Source: Prevotella sp.
GTDB taxonomy: Bacteria; Bacteroidota; Bacteroidia; Bacteroidales; Bacteroidaceae
DNA length: 64,000 nucleotides
Direction: 5' to 3'
NCBI GenBank assembly: GCA_016285075.1
Contig: JAEEQB010000002.1
Span: 62,001-126,000, forward strand
The position numbers were made by a program, and so were the translations under genes. Shown here one piece after another: positions 1 to 9,138 of the stretch. The stretch's first letter is position 1, and each line of letters opens with the position of its first letter. Below the pieces are notes generated by a model, which was not told the DNA's origin, made no database searches, and saw only the letters and a program-made list of their open reading frames with translations.

Positions 1-1
1 G

Positions 2-2809
2 ACGTTCCATGTCTATGATGCCACGCTGCACGTTCCCGCCAAGTCTGTTGACAACTATCGCAATGCACAATATTGGCAGGACTTCGGCAACATAGTTGCA
101 TTGCCAGAAAGCACGATCAAAGTGGAACCAACAAAGATAGACTTTGGTACCCTTGATAGAGGTGTGTCAAAGACAGAGCACTTCACTATCACCAACACAG
201 GTGAAGGCATTCTTTCTTTCCATTTGGATCTCAGTGATAACGATGTGTTTGAGGTATCAGATGCGGGCAAAGAATTCAGGCTTTCGAGTGGTGAGTTAAA
301 AGAGTTTACAGTGACTTGTCATCTTCCAAAGGATGCAGAGTACTCTTTTTCGTCTGCATATTTATGGATTAGATCGGACGCCTCCAATGCAGATGAATAT
401 CCTTTTGTCAGTTTGGACGTGAGTCGTTTGCAGAATTCAACCTCTATCTCAGTCACTCCTGCCGAGATTGATTTCGGTGTGGTGGGATTGGGTACTAACG
501 AAAACAAGACCATTACTGTTACAAACACTGGTAGTGGTACTTTAACGTTTACTGCTTACTGTGACCCGAGTTTTTCAAAGTATTTCGAAATGTCTGACAG
601 CGGTGTGGAGTTCACCCTTGCACCTGGAGCAACCAAGAACTTAACTTTAACGTGCCATGGTATAGAGACAGGATGCCGCGCAAGATCGAATATCGTTATC
701 ATTTCCAATGCGGAAGATAACACAAAGTATGTAAGGCTATCTGTCGTAGGTACGGATTCAGAACCTCTTGTTGAAACTGGTTCATTGAACTTGTCTGTTG
801 GAGAGGGAAAGACACTCGCAGTAAGGACAGAAGACTTCGATTTTGTTAATTGTAATCCGGAAATCGTGAAAGCCACACGTGGTGGAAGCACATCTGGTGG
901 TGGTGGCGGAGAACTCGGTGATTATGATTTTAATAGTTCATACTTCTTCGGTACTGGACATCTTGTGGTTGAAGCCTTAGCCGCAGGTGTTGCAACAGTT
1001 AAAATAACTGATAAGGCCACGGGAAAAGAAGACATCTTGACTGTTACCGTAAGCAGTAGCTCTACCAATGTTACCGCTGAAGCCATCGACCTTGGTCTGC
1101 CCAGCGGTACAAAGTGGGCTTCATTTAATGTGGGAGCTAACAAAGCAGAAGAAGCTGGTGGTTACTATGCATGGGGTGAAACAGAAGAGAAAACAGTGTA
1201 TAATAGTGGCTCTTATCAGTATTCAAAAGATAAAGTCATTGATATAGGCAGAAATATCAGCGGAACGAACTATGATGTGGCTCATGTAAAGTGGGGAGAT
1301 GACTGGTGTATGCCTACAAAAGAAGAATTTAGTGAACTGTGGAATAATTGTACGCATTCCTGGAGTACTGTGAATGGAGTGAAAGGCATGAAGTTCACTG
1401 CATCGAATGGGAATAGCATCTTTTTACCGGCATCAGGCAGGAAATTAGATTCTGAAGTTTATGATAATCAAGAAAATGGTTTCTACCGTACGGCAACGTC
1501 CAGTGCCTCTATATATAGTAGTGGCGGGTTGAGTATTCCAGAGTATTTCGCCCTTGAAGAACCTGAGTTTATAGACATCTTTAGCGTTGATGGTGTTTCA
1601 GTGCGACCTGTGATGCACCCGATTTCCGTTCCTACTGGTTCCTTCGTTGCATCTACTTCTGAAATAGATTTTGACTTGGTGGAATTAGGTACTGATAAGA
1701 CAAAGACCTTCAAGGTGTTTAACACGACGAATGAAAACATAACTTTCAAGGTGTCATGTGATGGAACGATGTCGCGTTATTTTGAAATATCGGATAATGA
1801 AAAAGAATTTACACTTGCTCCCAATACTACAAAGGAATATGTTGTCATTTCTCATGGTATGCCTACTGGTTATGAAGCAAGCACAACTCTAATTATTAAC
1901 TCGAATGAGAATAGCCAAAAGCAGAAAGTCATATTAAAAGCTTATGGATGGGATCGATTGATCGATAAAACTGAGGTTGTCATGAATGTTGGTGACAAGA
2001 TTACCCTTCCAATCATGACTGATAATTATTCTATGCCGACAAATGAGTATTGGAACATAGTCAGTGTGAGTAAGGGAGGAGGTACAAATACTACAAAGGG
2101 AGGCCGTCCAGGATATGGTGGTCATGTCTATTCAAGTACAGGTAATCTCCAACTTGAAGCAGTTGGGGAGGGAAAAGCATCACTTCGGATAAAAGATGAA
2201 ACAAGTGGAAGATATGTTTATATCACTGTTACGGTAAAACCCGGCTTAAATACCTCGGCAAAAGCAGTTGACCTTGGTCTGCCCAGCGGTACAAAGTGGG
2301 CTTCATGTAATGTGGGGGCTACGAAACCAGAAGAACTTGGTGCTTACTATGCTTGGGGCGAAACAGAAACGAAATCCTCATTCAATTGGAATAACTATGT
2401 CCATAGTGATGGCTCAAAGAATACAAGCCACGACATTGGCTCTGACATTAGCGGAACAGAATATGACGTAGCCCATGTGAAATGGGGCAAAGAGTGGCGA
2501 ATGCCTACAAGAGACCAATGTAAAGAACTAATAGACAACTGCACCATGGAACAAACAACCATCAATGGTAAAGATGGCTATAGGTTTACAGGTCCAAACG
2601 GGAATAGCGTTTTCCTCCCGATAGCGGACAATCTACCCAATGGAATGGGTCATGCCTATTGGTCAAGTACTGCTTATGCCGATGACCATGCAAGAACGCT
2701 TCGACTCACAGAATCTGAAGCCACAATCACTGGCTGGCCACGTTATGATGGATTCTCTGTCCGTCCCGTCATTAAAGGTACTCCTCCTGCGTTGACCCCA
2801 TCAAGGTAG
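2..2809 (+). CDS. Large surface protein: BspA-like LRR end, ASPM/HYDIN-like repeats, two FISUMP-like domains (5' partial)
   Basis: The reading frame is open from base 2, so the true start lies left of the window; the TTG at 101 is only an internal codon. The first visible residues (about bases 2-110) have the look of the last unit of a BspA-type leucine-rich repeat array (motif LHVPAKS, then YWQDFGNIV). Then come two choice-of-anchor (ASPM/SPD-2/HYDIN-like) repeats at about 116-420 and 452-760, each starting with IDFG, a BIG2-like segment, a FISUMP-like domain at about 1078-1612 (AIDLGLPSGTKWAS, YYAWGE, VKWG), a third anchor repeat at about 1660-1950, a second Ig-like segment and a second FISUMP-like domain at about 2260-2790. 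The family is typically extracellular and may bind surfaces; no catalytic motif is visible. The two FISUMP copies share an identical stretch of about 37 bases, which suggests recent duplication. Confidence 0.85.
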   Translation, partial: TFHVYDATLHVPAKSVDNYRNAQYWQDFGNIVALPESTIKVEPTKIDFGTLDRGVSKTEHFTITNTGEGILSFHLDLSDNDVFEVSDAGKEFRLSSGELKEFTVTCHLPKDAEYSFSSAYLWIRSDASNADEYPFVSLDVSRLQNSTSISVTPAEIDFGVVGLGTNENKTITVTNTGSGTLTFTAYCDPSFSKYFEMSDSGVEFTLAPGATKNLTLTCHGIETGCRARSNIVIISNAEDNTKYVRLSVVGTDSEPLVETGSLNLSVGEGKTLAVRTEDFDFVNCNPEIVKATRGGSTSGGGGGELGDYDFNSSYFFGTGHLVVEALAAGVATVKITDKATGKEDILTVTVSSSSTNVTAEAIDLGLPSGTKWASFNVGANKAEEAGGYYAWGETEEKTVYNSGSYQYSKDKVIDIGRNISGTNYDVAHVKWGDDWCMPTKEEFSELWNNCTHSWSTVNGVKGMKFTASNGNSIFLPASGRKLDSEVYDNQENGFYRTATSSASIYSSGGLSIPEYFALEEPEFIDIFSVDGVSVRPVMHPISVPTGSFVASTSEIDFDLVELGTDKTKTFKVFNTTNENITFKVSCDGTMSRYFEISDNEKEFTLAPNTTKEYVVISHGMPTGYEASTTLIINSNENSQKQKVILKAYGWDRLIDKTEVVMNVGDKITLPIMTDNYSMPTNEYWNIVSVSKGGGTNTTKGGRPGYGGHVYSSTGNLQLEAVGEGKASLRIKDETSGRYVYITVTVKPGLNTSAKAVDLGLPSGTKWASCNVGATKPEELGAYYAWGETETKSSFNWNNYVHSDGSKNTSHDIGSDISGTEYDVAHVKWGKEWRMPTRDQCKELIDNCTMEQTTINGKDGYRFTGPNGNSVFLPIADNLPNGMGHAYWSSTAYADDHARTLRLTESEATITGWPRYDGFSVRPVIKGTPPALTPSR

Positions 2810-2862
2810 AGCTATTAAATATAGATTTTGGAATCATGACGAATGGAGACAAAAACAACTAA
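2794..2862 (+). pseudogene. Frameshifted remnant of another anchor repeat
   Basis: Just past the stop of the preceding gene, the +1-shifted frame reads DPIKVELLNIDFGIMTNG, then DKNN and a stop. This matches the opening of that gene's own repeats (STIKVEPTKIDFGTLDRG). The frame overlaps the last five codons of the gene. The simplest reading is that the protein once continued into a further repeat and a small indel near 2790-2800 truncated it. It could also be a recombination scar from repeat loss. Confidence 0.5.
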
Positions 2863-2879
2863 ATTGATATGAAGTAATC

Positions 2880-4415
2880 ATGAAAACAAACAAATTCAAA
2901 TTCTATTTGACATGGCTATTGGTAGCAATCGTGCTTATGCCTCTCGTCAGTTGTGGTGGCGATGAAGACAAAGACGAACCAGAGCCTACTCCTATTGACA
3001 ATGGCAAGCCAGAAAGGGAGAAGCTTTTTAAGACCTACACTTTCAACCATTTCAAACTATACGGTAGCTATTTGGTTGGTTATCCTGATGGGGCTCCGTC
3101 TTGTTGGCAAATTTGGGGCGAGAAAGGTTCCTCTTTCATGGCATATCTGGTGCAAAATGGGAAAATATACTACGTAGGATGGGTGGATTCCAATGAGAAA
3201 TCTCTTACAGCGGAGGAACGCGAATCAAAAGCCCTCACTTTCGATGTTGAGATTCCTACAAACATTAACAAGGATGCTTCTTACGAAATGATAGCCTTGA
3301 CGTATGGCGTTGATGCCACATTGTCTGATGGGAAAATTGTGTGCAATGCCGACTTGAATAGAGGTGGCAATCTTAAGATATGGGATCATAGCGGTGTTCA
3401 AGTTGGTGATGAAATTGGCAAAAGTTATTCATTGACAACTATTGAAATATTGCATGTATATAATTATACTGATGAGACCATTACGGTTAGACACAAGGGT
3501 TTTGAAGTCAAGGATAAATGGTATTACTCCAAAGCAACAGTGAGTCTGACTCCTGATATGAAGGCTTCTATACAAGGAACTTCTGTTGGCGAAGAAGCCA
3601 TATCTGATGCTTATCAGGTGGCGTCAGGAGAACGTATTTCTGTATGGAGTTATTATATACCTACTGGTAAAAAAATGATAGATGCAAGTCTCATACTGGA
3701 AATAGATGGAAAAGAAGTAAAGACACCTCCCACATCTTCACAACTTGACATTGAATATAGTAAATACTATGTAATGGATGTATCATGGAATGGAAAAGAC
3801 TTGAAATGGAGGGGAATCACTACAGAGAATAAGCCAGAGGACAAAGATGTTCCTGCGGAGGCCATTGACCTTGGTCTACCCTCTGGAACAAAGTGGGCTT
3901 CTTATAATGTGGGAGCTTCTAAACCAGAAGAGATTGGAGGATACTATGCATGGGGCGAGACGAAGGCAAAAGATTCATATTCATGGAGTAACTATACCCA
4001 TTGTGATGGTAGTGAAGGAAATTGTCATAACATTGGTAATGATATTGGTGGTTCTGATAATGATGTGGCTCATGTGAAGTGGGGAGGAAACTGGCGTATG
4101 CCTTCGTTAGTGCAGTGGCAAGAGGTGATATCTGCTTGTACTCGAGAAACAGTAGCAATGAATGGTGTCAATGGTGTCAAACTGACAAGTAAGACAAATG
4201 GTAACAGCATCTTTCTCCCTTCTACAGGTGTTAAATGCGATTCTGAGATAACATATGCAGATAACGTTTATTGTTGGCTGTCCACACAGAGTAATAAAGG
4301 AATGGCTTTCGCCAATTATCTAACATATCAGGGTATGGGGCTTGGGTATGGAAATAACATTGAACGTTTCACGGGTATTCCTGTACGTCCAGTCATGATA
4401 GAAGATAAAAACTAA
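2880..4415 (+). CDS. Lipoprotein with C-terminal FISUMP-like domain
   Basis: 511 residues. A short positive N-terminus, a hydrophobic stretch and the lipobox LVSC (Cys at about residue 26) mark it as a lipoprotein. After an acidic linker (DEDKDEPEP), residues about 45-310 form a domain shared with the next gene (KGFEV.DKWY and, later, PTGKKM...LEIDGKEV). Residues about 323-508 are a FISUMP-like domain like those in the upstream gene (AIDLGLPSGTKWAS, YYAWGE, VKWGGNWRMPS). Probably surface-exposed or outer-membrane anchored. Substrate and role are unknown. It lies 70 bases after the large surface protein and 25 bases before its paralogue, so the three may be co-transcribed. Confidence 0.82.
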   Translation: MKTNKFKFYLTWLLVAIVLMPLVSCGGDEDKDEPEPTPIDNGKPEREKLFKTYTFNHFKLYGSYLVGYPDGAPSCWQIWGEKGSSFMAYLVQNGKIYYVGWVDSNEKSLTAEERESKALTFDVEIPTNINKDASYEMIALTYGVDATLSDGKIVCNADLNRGGNLKIWDHSGVQVGDEIGKSYSLTTIEILHVYNYTDETITVRHKGFEVKDKWYYSKATVSLTPDMKASIQGTSVGEEAISDAYQVASGERISVWSYYIPTGKKMIDASLILEIDGKEVKTPPTSSQLDIEYSKYYVMDVSWNGKDLKWRGITTENKPEDKDVPAEAIDLGLPSGTKWASYNVGASKPEEIGGYYAWGETKAKDSYSWSNYTHCDGSEGNCHNIGNDIGGSDNDVAHVKWGGNWRMPSLVQWQEVISACTRETVAMNGVNGVKLTSKTNGNSIFLPSTGVKCDSEITYADNVYCWLSTQSNKGMAFANYLTYQGMGLGYGNNIERFTGIPVRPVMIEDKN

Positions 4416-4440
4416 ATAGTTAATTGAATAAAAGAGAATT

Positions 4441-5346
4441 ATGTATTATTTTGAGAAGAACAATTCTTTTTGGTGTTTGTTGTTTATTGCAACGATGGGT
4501 CTCATATGGGTTGGCTGTAGTAAAGATGACGAAAAAGACGACTCCAATAAAAATGTAGTAAGAGTAGATACTTATGCTATCTCTCCTACTTTTGTTTATG
4601 GATTGTATCTTGTTAATAATCCTCAAAGTCGTCCCAGTGTAGAAAACAGTTGGAGTAGTAATGGGGCAAGTTTCCATGTTTATGTGTTACAGGGGAATGT
4701 TTTCACAGACATTGGTGAATTGGAGTCTAAAGAAACTTATATAGCCAGTGCTAGTCAGCAAAAACCCGTTCATGTGGAGGTGCCTATTCCTACCAACATA
4801 GATATAAGTAAGCCCTATCAGGTTATTACGACAGACACAAGAACGGCTTTGGCTAATAATAAAATCGTATTTGAGGAAGAATTGAAAAGAGACACAAATA
4901 CATATTGCCCTAGTTGGCAAATTGCCAAAGGGGGTAGTTCTACCACCTCGCAATCGACATTTTTAGCCGTGTATGAGTTGCTATATGTTGTAAACAATAC
5001 AAATAAGCCTATCAAGGTAAAGCATAAAGGATTTGACGCATCGGAAAAATGGTATTCCACAAAAGGAAGGGTGAGTATTAATCCATCATTGGATTTAGAG
5101 GTGAGCGTCTTATCCACTATTGGTGATGTGATTTCACAAGAAAAGTCCATTAATGCAAATGAAAAGAATTATTTTGAATGTCGCTATGTACCGACAGGAA
5201 AGAAGATGAAAAATGCTTGTCTGGTTTTAGAAATAGACGGAAAGGAGGTCAGAACTCCGGCAGTCTCATCTGACATTAGTATTGAGTGTGGAACTCCTTA
5301 TTTTATGAGAGTGAAATGGGACGGTCAAAAGTTAGAATGGGATTAA
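4441..5346 (+). CDS. Lipoprotein, paralogue of the preceding gene without the FISUMP domain
   Basis: 301 residues with an N-terminal membrane segment and lipobox WVGC (Cys about residue 26) followed by an acidic KDDEKDD linker. The rest matches residues 45-310 of the preceding lipoprotein: IPTNI, HKGF, EKWY, YVPTGKKM and LEIDGKEVRTP all line up. It stops exactly where the FISUMP domain begins in its neighbour. This is tandem duplication with loss or gain of the C-terminal domain. Likely surface lipoprotein; function unknown. Confidence 0.78.
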   Translation: MYYFEKNNSFWCLLFIATMGLIWVGCSKDDEKDDSNKNVVRVDTYAISPTFVYGLYLVNNPQSRPSVENSWSSNGASFHVYVLQGNVFTDIGELESKETYIASASQQKPVHVEVPIPTNIDISKPYQVITTDTRTALANNKIVFEEELKRDTNTYCPSWQIAKGGSSTTSQSTFLAVYELLYVVNNTNKPIKVKHKGFDASEKWYSTKGRVSINPSLDLEVSVLSTIGDVISQEKSINANEKNYFECRYVPTGKKMKNACLVLEIDGKEVRTPAVSSDISIECGTPYFMRVKWDGQKLEWD

Positions 5347-5456
5347 TAAAGTGGATGGAAAAAAGAGATTAAATCAGTATAACCAATGATATAAATGTAT
5401 CTTTTTACCGACTGCCGCACCAAAAGTCATATAAAACAAGAAATACGTGCCGTAAA

Positions 5457-6119
5457 ATGCCACACATCGTTACATATACAGAAGAGATAGAAGAGCATGG
5501 ATGTTGCCAGCAGCGTCCTGAGTTGAGGACAGGAGACAAGTATCAGCATGAGGTAGAGGGGAATAAACGATTGCACATTGTCCTGTCCGTTCACCTCGAC
5601 AAGTACGTCTGGGAGAATGTCGCCCAATGGACGACTACCATTATGGAGTTCTTCGAGGATGAATATAAACTAAAAGAGCTCCCTATAAATATTGGAACAC
5701 CCGATTGTGTCGATGTCCCCGTCTTCATAGCCAACAGCTTGATGGGCGTACTAACATGTGACAAGGATAAGATACGAGGGGAACTCTTCATTCCAGGAAA
5801 TTATGGGATTTGGGCGATAAGGGGTGTCGCTCCATTTGGCTTCTATGGTTGTCGGCAACTGGAAACGGTTAATCTTTCCCCCGATGTACTTGTTGCGTAT
5901 GAATATGCCTTTGCCAAGACCGGCATTACGAAGATTATCTTCCATGAGGAACAGCAAAGTTTGCCAACATTGTTTCATATTACTGCCGTTGATGATTGCC
6001 AGAATCTGCCGAAGTTTGACAAGTTGTTAGATAGACCTTTCTCAGGCAGGTATTTGTTTCGTGGTGGAGAGGCTTTCCGTGAGTGGGAGGAAGAATTAAA
6101 TAGACTGCATTATTTGTAA
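5457..6119 (+). CDS. Hypothetical protein with LRR_5-like segment
   Basis: 220 residues, no signal peptide. Residues about 120-165 (GVAPFGFYGCRQLETVNLSP, then AFAKTGITKIIFHE) have the spacing of BspA-type leucine-rich repeats (LRR_5), with only one to two units visible. The N-terminal half is not recognised. The ATG at 5457 follows a 110-base gap in which no clear promoter is seen. It is 11 bases before the next gene, so the two are probably co-transcribed. Likely cytoplasmic as written. Confidence 0.55.
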   Translation: MPHIVTYTEEIEEHGCCQQRPELRTGDKYQHEVEGNKRLHIVLSVHLDKYVWENVAQWTTTIMEFFEDEYKLKELPINIGTPDCVDVPVFIANSLMGVLTCDKDKIRGELFIPGNYGIWAIRGVAPFGFYGCRQLETVNLSPDVLVAYEYAFAKTGITKIIFHEEQQSLPTLFHITAVDDCQNLPKFDKLLDRPFSGRYLFRGGEAFREWEEELNRLHYL

Positions 6120-6130
6120 ATAAAGAAGAC

Positions 6131-6565
6131 ATGAGCGTTAATAGAATTAATAGGTTTGAAAATCTACTAGATATTCAGATTAATGGGAGTCATAACGGCA
6201 ATACGAATGTAGCCCCGAAAGAACTACCCAAATTAGAAGGCTTTAGGGGCTTCGTTGAAGCGATGGTTGAGGACGTCATTATTGAAGACAAACCCTTTGA
6301 CTCGTATAAGGACGAGCTAAAAAAGCAATGTGAGATAGAAGGCGTGGAATACAATGATCTGGAATGTGACCTTGAAGATTTTCTTGAAAATCTGAATATG
6401 GGGATAAAATCGCCAGACGGATTGGCTATAGCTATGGCTATGGCGTTTGCATTGGAAGATGCGAAGAAGTGTTACGTCAGGGAAGAGAAGATCGAAGAGA
6501 TTGTGGGCATTTGGAATAAGCGTTACCCAAATCAAGAATATCATCCGCATAATCCTATCCCCTAA
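6131..6565 (+). CDS. Hypothetical acidic protein
   Basis: 144 residues, strongly acidic in the middle (EGVEYNDLECDLEDFLENL), with an Ala/Met-rich helix (AIAMAMAFALEDA) near residue 100. No signal peptide and no recognised family. It sits 11 bases after the LRR-like protein and 15 bases before the HD-domain protein, consistent with one transcript. Conserved spacing is the main support that it is real. Confidence 0.5.
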   Translation: MSVNRINRFENLLDIQINGSHNGNTNVAPKELPKLEGFRGFVEAMVEDVIIEDKPFDSYKDELKKQCEIEGVEYNDLECDLEDFLENLNMGIKSPDGLAIAMAMAFALEDAKKCYVREEKIEEIVGIWNKRYPNQEYHPHNPIP

Positions 6566-6580
6566 ATTGAAAATAATACA

Positions 6581-7144
6581 ATGGACAATAATAAGCAAAA
6601 GATTATAGATTTGCTACGTTCTACAGGACGCGATGGTATTGAGCGCGTGCTGAAAGAATTTGATAATATCGGATTCTTTGAAGCTCCAGCCGCTGCAAAG
6701 AAACATTTGGCCCATAAAGGTGGATTAGTAGAACATTCGCTGACTGTGTATCATGTGGCATTACGATTAGCAGAGGATATGCGTACTCTACGGCCAGATG
6801 TGGCGATTAATGAAGACAGTCTGAAGATTGTTGCATTACTTCATGATGTCTGTAAAGCTACTCGCTATCGTTGGAATGCAGAGAAGAAAGAGTATGAATC
6901 AGATTATTCGGTTATGCCTGTGGGGCACGGTGAGAAATCTGTTATCATGTTACTTCGCATGGGGCTGGAACTGCATGATGATGAGATAATGGCCATCCGC
7001 TGGCATATGGGAGCATGGGACTTGTCACTCCACAGCTACGAGGCTCAAAAGAATTTCGTAGAGGCAGGTAGCCAGTCACCACTTGTTCCATTGTTGCAGA
7101 CGGCTGACACGTTGGCAGCAATGATAGTTGAGAAAGGTAAGTAG
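6581..7144 (+). CDS. HD-domain hydrolase-like protein
   Basis: 187 residues. The motifs HKGGLVEHS (His45, His52), LLHDV (His88-Asp89), GHG (His116) and WHMG (His142) give the His/Asp pattern of the HD superfamily, closest in style to the HD domain of YhaM-type 3'-5' exoribonucleases and related phosphohydrolases. No OB-fold domain is present, so it is the HD part alone. The likely reaction is metal-dependent phosphoester hydrolysis; the substrate cannot be read from sequence. Cytoplasmic. Found among small hypothetical genes in an accessory region. Confidence 0.72.
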   Translation: MDNNKQKIIDLLRSTGRDGIERVLKEFDNIGFFEAPAAAKKHLAHKGGLVEHSLTVYHVALRLAEDMRTLRPDVAINEDSLKIVALLHDVCKATRYRWNAEKKEYESDYSVMPVGHGEKSVIMLLRMGLELHDDEIMAIRWHMGAWDLSLHSYEAQKNFVEAGSQSPLVPLLQTADTLAAMIVEKGK

Positions 7145-7188
7145 AAAAACAAACAAAAAGTTGCGCCCGACACGGGTTTGGGAAATAT

Positions 7189-7923
7189 ATGAAACTGACA
7201 TTACACATATTGGGAAAAGACAAAGACTGGAATAAGACAGTCGCGGAGTGTAACTGCGATATGGAAGTGAGTGCTGATGAGTACGATTTTGTCTTGCGAA
7301 TGCTAAGAAAGAGCAAAGAGCTGCATGCGAATCCAGTGAGGGGCTATTCTACTCTAATGGAACATCATGCTCCGCAAATGGTGAGAAAAGTGGTTAATCG
7401 ATGTAGAGAGGCGTTGGATGCCATTGGATATTATGAACATCTCCTGTGGCAGTGGGGAGAGCAAACTATAAGAGACTCGCAGTACCGTGAAGAGGATTTG
7501 ATGAATGACGAAGAATGTGAAGTATTGTTGGCCACATTTTGCGGGGGTGTTATCACAGAGAAAAAAATCATAGGCTGTCACTTCCGTAACGATTTCATCT
7601 ATGAGACATGGCCAGGTGATGCAGGTGGTATCACAGATCGTAAGGGTTTTGATGTTATTGATTGCGACATCTTTGGATGTGACCTTGATTACTGGAATCA
7701 TGAAGCCAAGATTGCCAGAAGCAAGCCTGCTTATTATGAGTTTCTGAAGACGACATTGTCTGTGGAATGTTTGGATGGACACGGTTGTTATCAAATATTA
7801 TCTAAAGAATATAAAGGGCCGTATAGTGTGTGGGAACCAGAAGCATTGGCAAAAGCCATGCAACGTTCACTGCGCATCAAACGCAAAAAGATATTGAGGC
7901 ATGAATTGGAACGAATTGTATGA
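7189..7923 (+). CDS. Hypothetical protein
   Basis: 244 residues, not recognised. It has no signal peptide or membrane segment, starts MKLTLHILGKDKDW, is rich in charged residues, and has a Cys/Trp/Gly-rich middle (FCGG, TWPGDAGGI, DCDIFGCDLDYW). The leader just before it (16 bases from 7159) and the sequence around its stop (7907-7940) reappear close together at 9038-9138, as if a second copy had been deleted there. It may be cytoplasmic and part of an accessory cassette. Confidence 0.5.
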   Translation: MKLTLHILGKDKDWNKTVAECNCDMEVSADEYDFVLRMLRKSKELHANPVRGYSTLMEHHAPQMVRKVVNRCREALDAIGYYEHLLWQWGEQTIRDSQYREEDLMNDEECEVLLATFCGGVITEKKIIGCHFRNDFIYETWPGDAGGITDRKGFDVIDCDIFGCDLDYWNHEAKIARSKPAYYEFLKTTLSVECLDGHGCYQILSKEYKGPYSVWEPEALAKAMQRSLRIKRKKILRHELERIV

Positions 7924-7980
7924 TAGGGCACTGCGAATAGCCGGCGGCAACAAAAAATGTTTACTTAATATGATTGAATC

Positions 7981-8448
7981 ATGAAGAAACGACTGTTTTT
8001 TGACATGGACAATGTGCTGGTTGATTTCCAATCAGGACTTGACAAGATTGATGAAGAAACCAAGAGCCAGTACAGGGCTAAGAAACCTGGTGATAAAGAC
8101 CGACTAGATGAGATTCCTGGATTGTTCGGACTGATGGAACCGATGCCTGGAGCTATTGAGGCTGTTCACAAACTGGCAGAGGTGTATGATGTGTTTATTC
8201 TCTCTACAGCTCCTTGGAAGAATCCCTCAGCGTGGTCTGATAAAGTGACCTGGGTAACCAAGTATCTTGATGACGTATTCCATAAGCGAATGATCATCAC
8301 CCATCGAAAAGACCTTGTTGAAGGCGATTATTTGATTGACGACCGTGGCAAGAACGGCACCAGCGAGTTCAAAGGAGAGTGGATCCAGTTTGGCTCAGAG
8401 ATTTTTCCGAATTGGCAGAGCGTGGTGCGCTACCTATTGCATGAATAA
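7981..8448 (+). CDS. 5'(3')-deoxyribonucleotidase-like HAD protein
   Basis: 155 residues. The N-terminus FFDMDNVLVDF carries HAD motif I (Asp8, Asp10). LSTAPW gives motif II, and YLIDDR near residue 119 gives the C-terminal Asp pair. The insert NPSAWSDK and overall length match the NT5C-like family (5' nucleotidase, deoxy, cytosolic type C), which dephosphorylates deoxynucleoside monophosphates. Cytoplasmic. It stands 57 bases after the preceding hypothetical gene. Confidence 0.8.
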   Translation: MKKRLFFDMDNVLVDFQSGLDKIDEETKSQYRAKKPGDKDRLDEIPGLFGLMEPMPGAIEAVHKLAEVYDVFILSTAPWKNPSAWSDKVTWVTKYLDDVFHKRMIITHRKDLVEGDYLIDDRGKNGTSEFKGEWIQFGSEIFPNWQSVVRYLLHE

Positions 8449-8555
8449 AGATTATCTCGTATTTGCATGATTAGTTAGTTAAAGAATCACAAATTAGTCA
8501 TTTTTATTGCAATTTACAATGAATGTCAAAGAATTTCTTTTAATTGGAGGACAAT

Positions 8556-8651
8556 ATGGATATTCGACGATTGAAAGGAATAAAAGATGAAGACGTGGCG
8601 CGGTTACGGAAATATCTTTGTGCTTGGCAATATCTGATTACACATGGATAA
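8556..8651 (+). CDS. Possible 31-residue small protein before the DUF3307 gene
   Basis: A short frame starts at ATG 8556 and ends TAA at 8649-8651, only 4 bases before the DUF3307 gene. It begins MDIRRLKGIKDEDVARLRKY and is basic and helix-prone. The sequence ttggaggacaat just upstream is an unusually good Shine-Dalgarno site for this phylum. It could be a real small protein or a translated leader that couples to the next gene. Confidence 0.35.
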   Translation: MDIRRLKGIKDEDVARLRKYLCAWQYLITHG

Positions 8652-8655
8652 TTAA

Positions 8656-9036
8656 ATGATGAATGCTTTTTTGTTACTGATAGTCCTGCTGGCTTGCCAC
8701 TATTTGGCGGATTTCTGTTTTACGTCACCTTCGATGATAAGAGCGAAGGCTGATGGGCGTAACCCGTGGCCGATTCTGCTTCATGCAGGTATTCATTCAG
8801 GGTTGATGGGATTCTGTTTATTGGTTTGGGGTGTTTCTTGGAAGTTACTTTTGATACTTGCACTTGTGGAATTTGTATCTCATTTCCTTATTGATACGAC
8901 AAAAGGACACCTTACTGCACATTACTGCATTCTTGGTGATATGCAGAAGAAACCTTATTGGATGCTCTATGGTTTTGACCAATTGCTGCATTTGTTAGTG
9001 ATTATGATGATATGGTATTATAGCATTGTAGATTAG
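8656..9036 (+). CDS. DUF3307 family membrane protein
   Basis: 126 residues with three to four hydrophobic segments. The first carries CHYLADF, followed by HAGIHSGLMG and FVSHFLIDTTKGHL; the His/Asp spacing is typical of the DUF3307 family. Function is not established for the family. An inner-membrane protein by its hydrophobic profile. Start codons at 8656 and 8659 are both possible. Confidence 0.75.
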   Translation: MMNAFLLLIVLLACHYLADFCFTSPSMIRAKADGRNPWPILLHAGIHSGLMGFCLLVWGVSWKLLLILALVEFVSHFLIDTTKGHLTAHYCILGDMQKKPYWMLYGFDQLLHLLVIMMIWYYSIVD

Positions 9037-9037
9037 A

Positions 9038-9138
9038 AGTTGCGCCCGACACGTATATGGGTATATAAAGATGATGACAATCAGAAAGGATGGAACGATT
9101 GATACTATAACGAATGATATGACATGCACTGCGGATAG
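9038..9138 (+). pseudogene. Vestige of a deleted cassette resembling the gene at 7189-7923
   Basis: Bases 9038-9053 repeat the 16 bases AGTTGCGCCCGACACG found at 7159-7174, just before the 7189 gene. Bases 9091-9100 (tggaacgatt) resemble the end of that gene at 7907-7920, and GCACTGCGgATAG at 9126-9138 matches 7928-7940 with one difference. Start-side and stop-side flanks thus sit about 75 bases apart here, with the body missing. A 24-codon frame in it is probably not translated. Confidence 0.4.

Noticed and set aside
101..103. TTG at 101 as the start of the first gene
   Set aside because: The frame is open to the window edge and the residues before it form a typical BspA-like repeat end.
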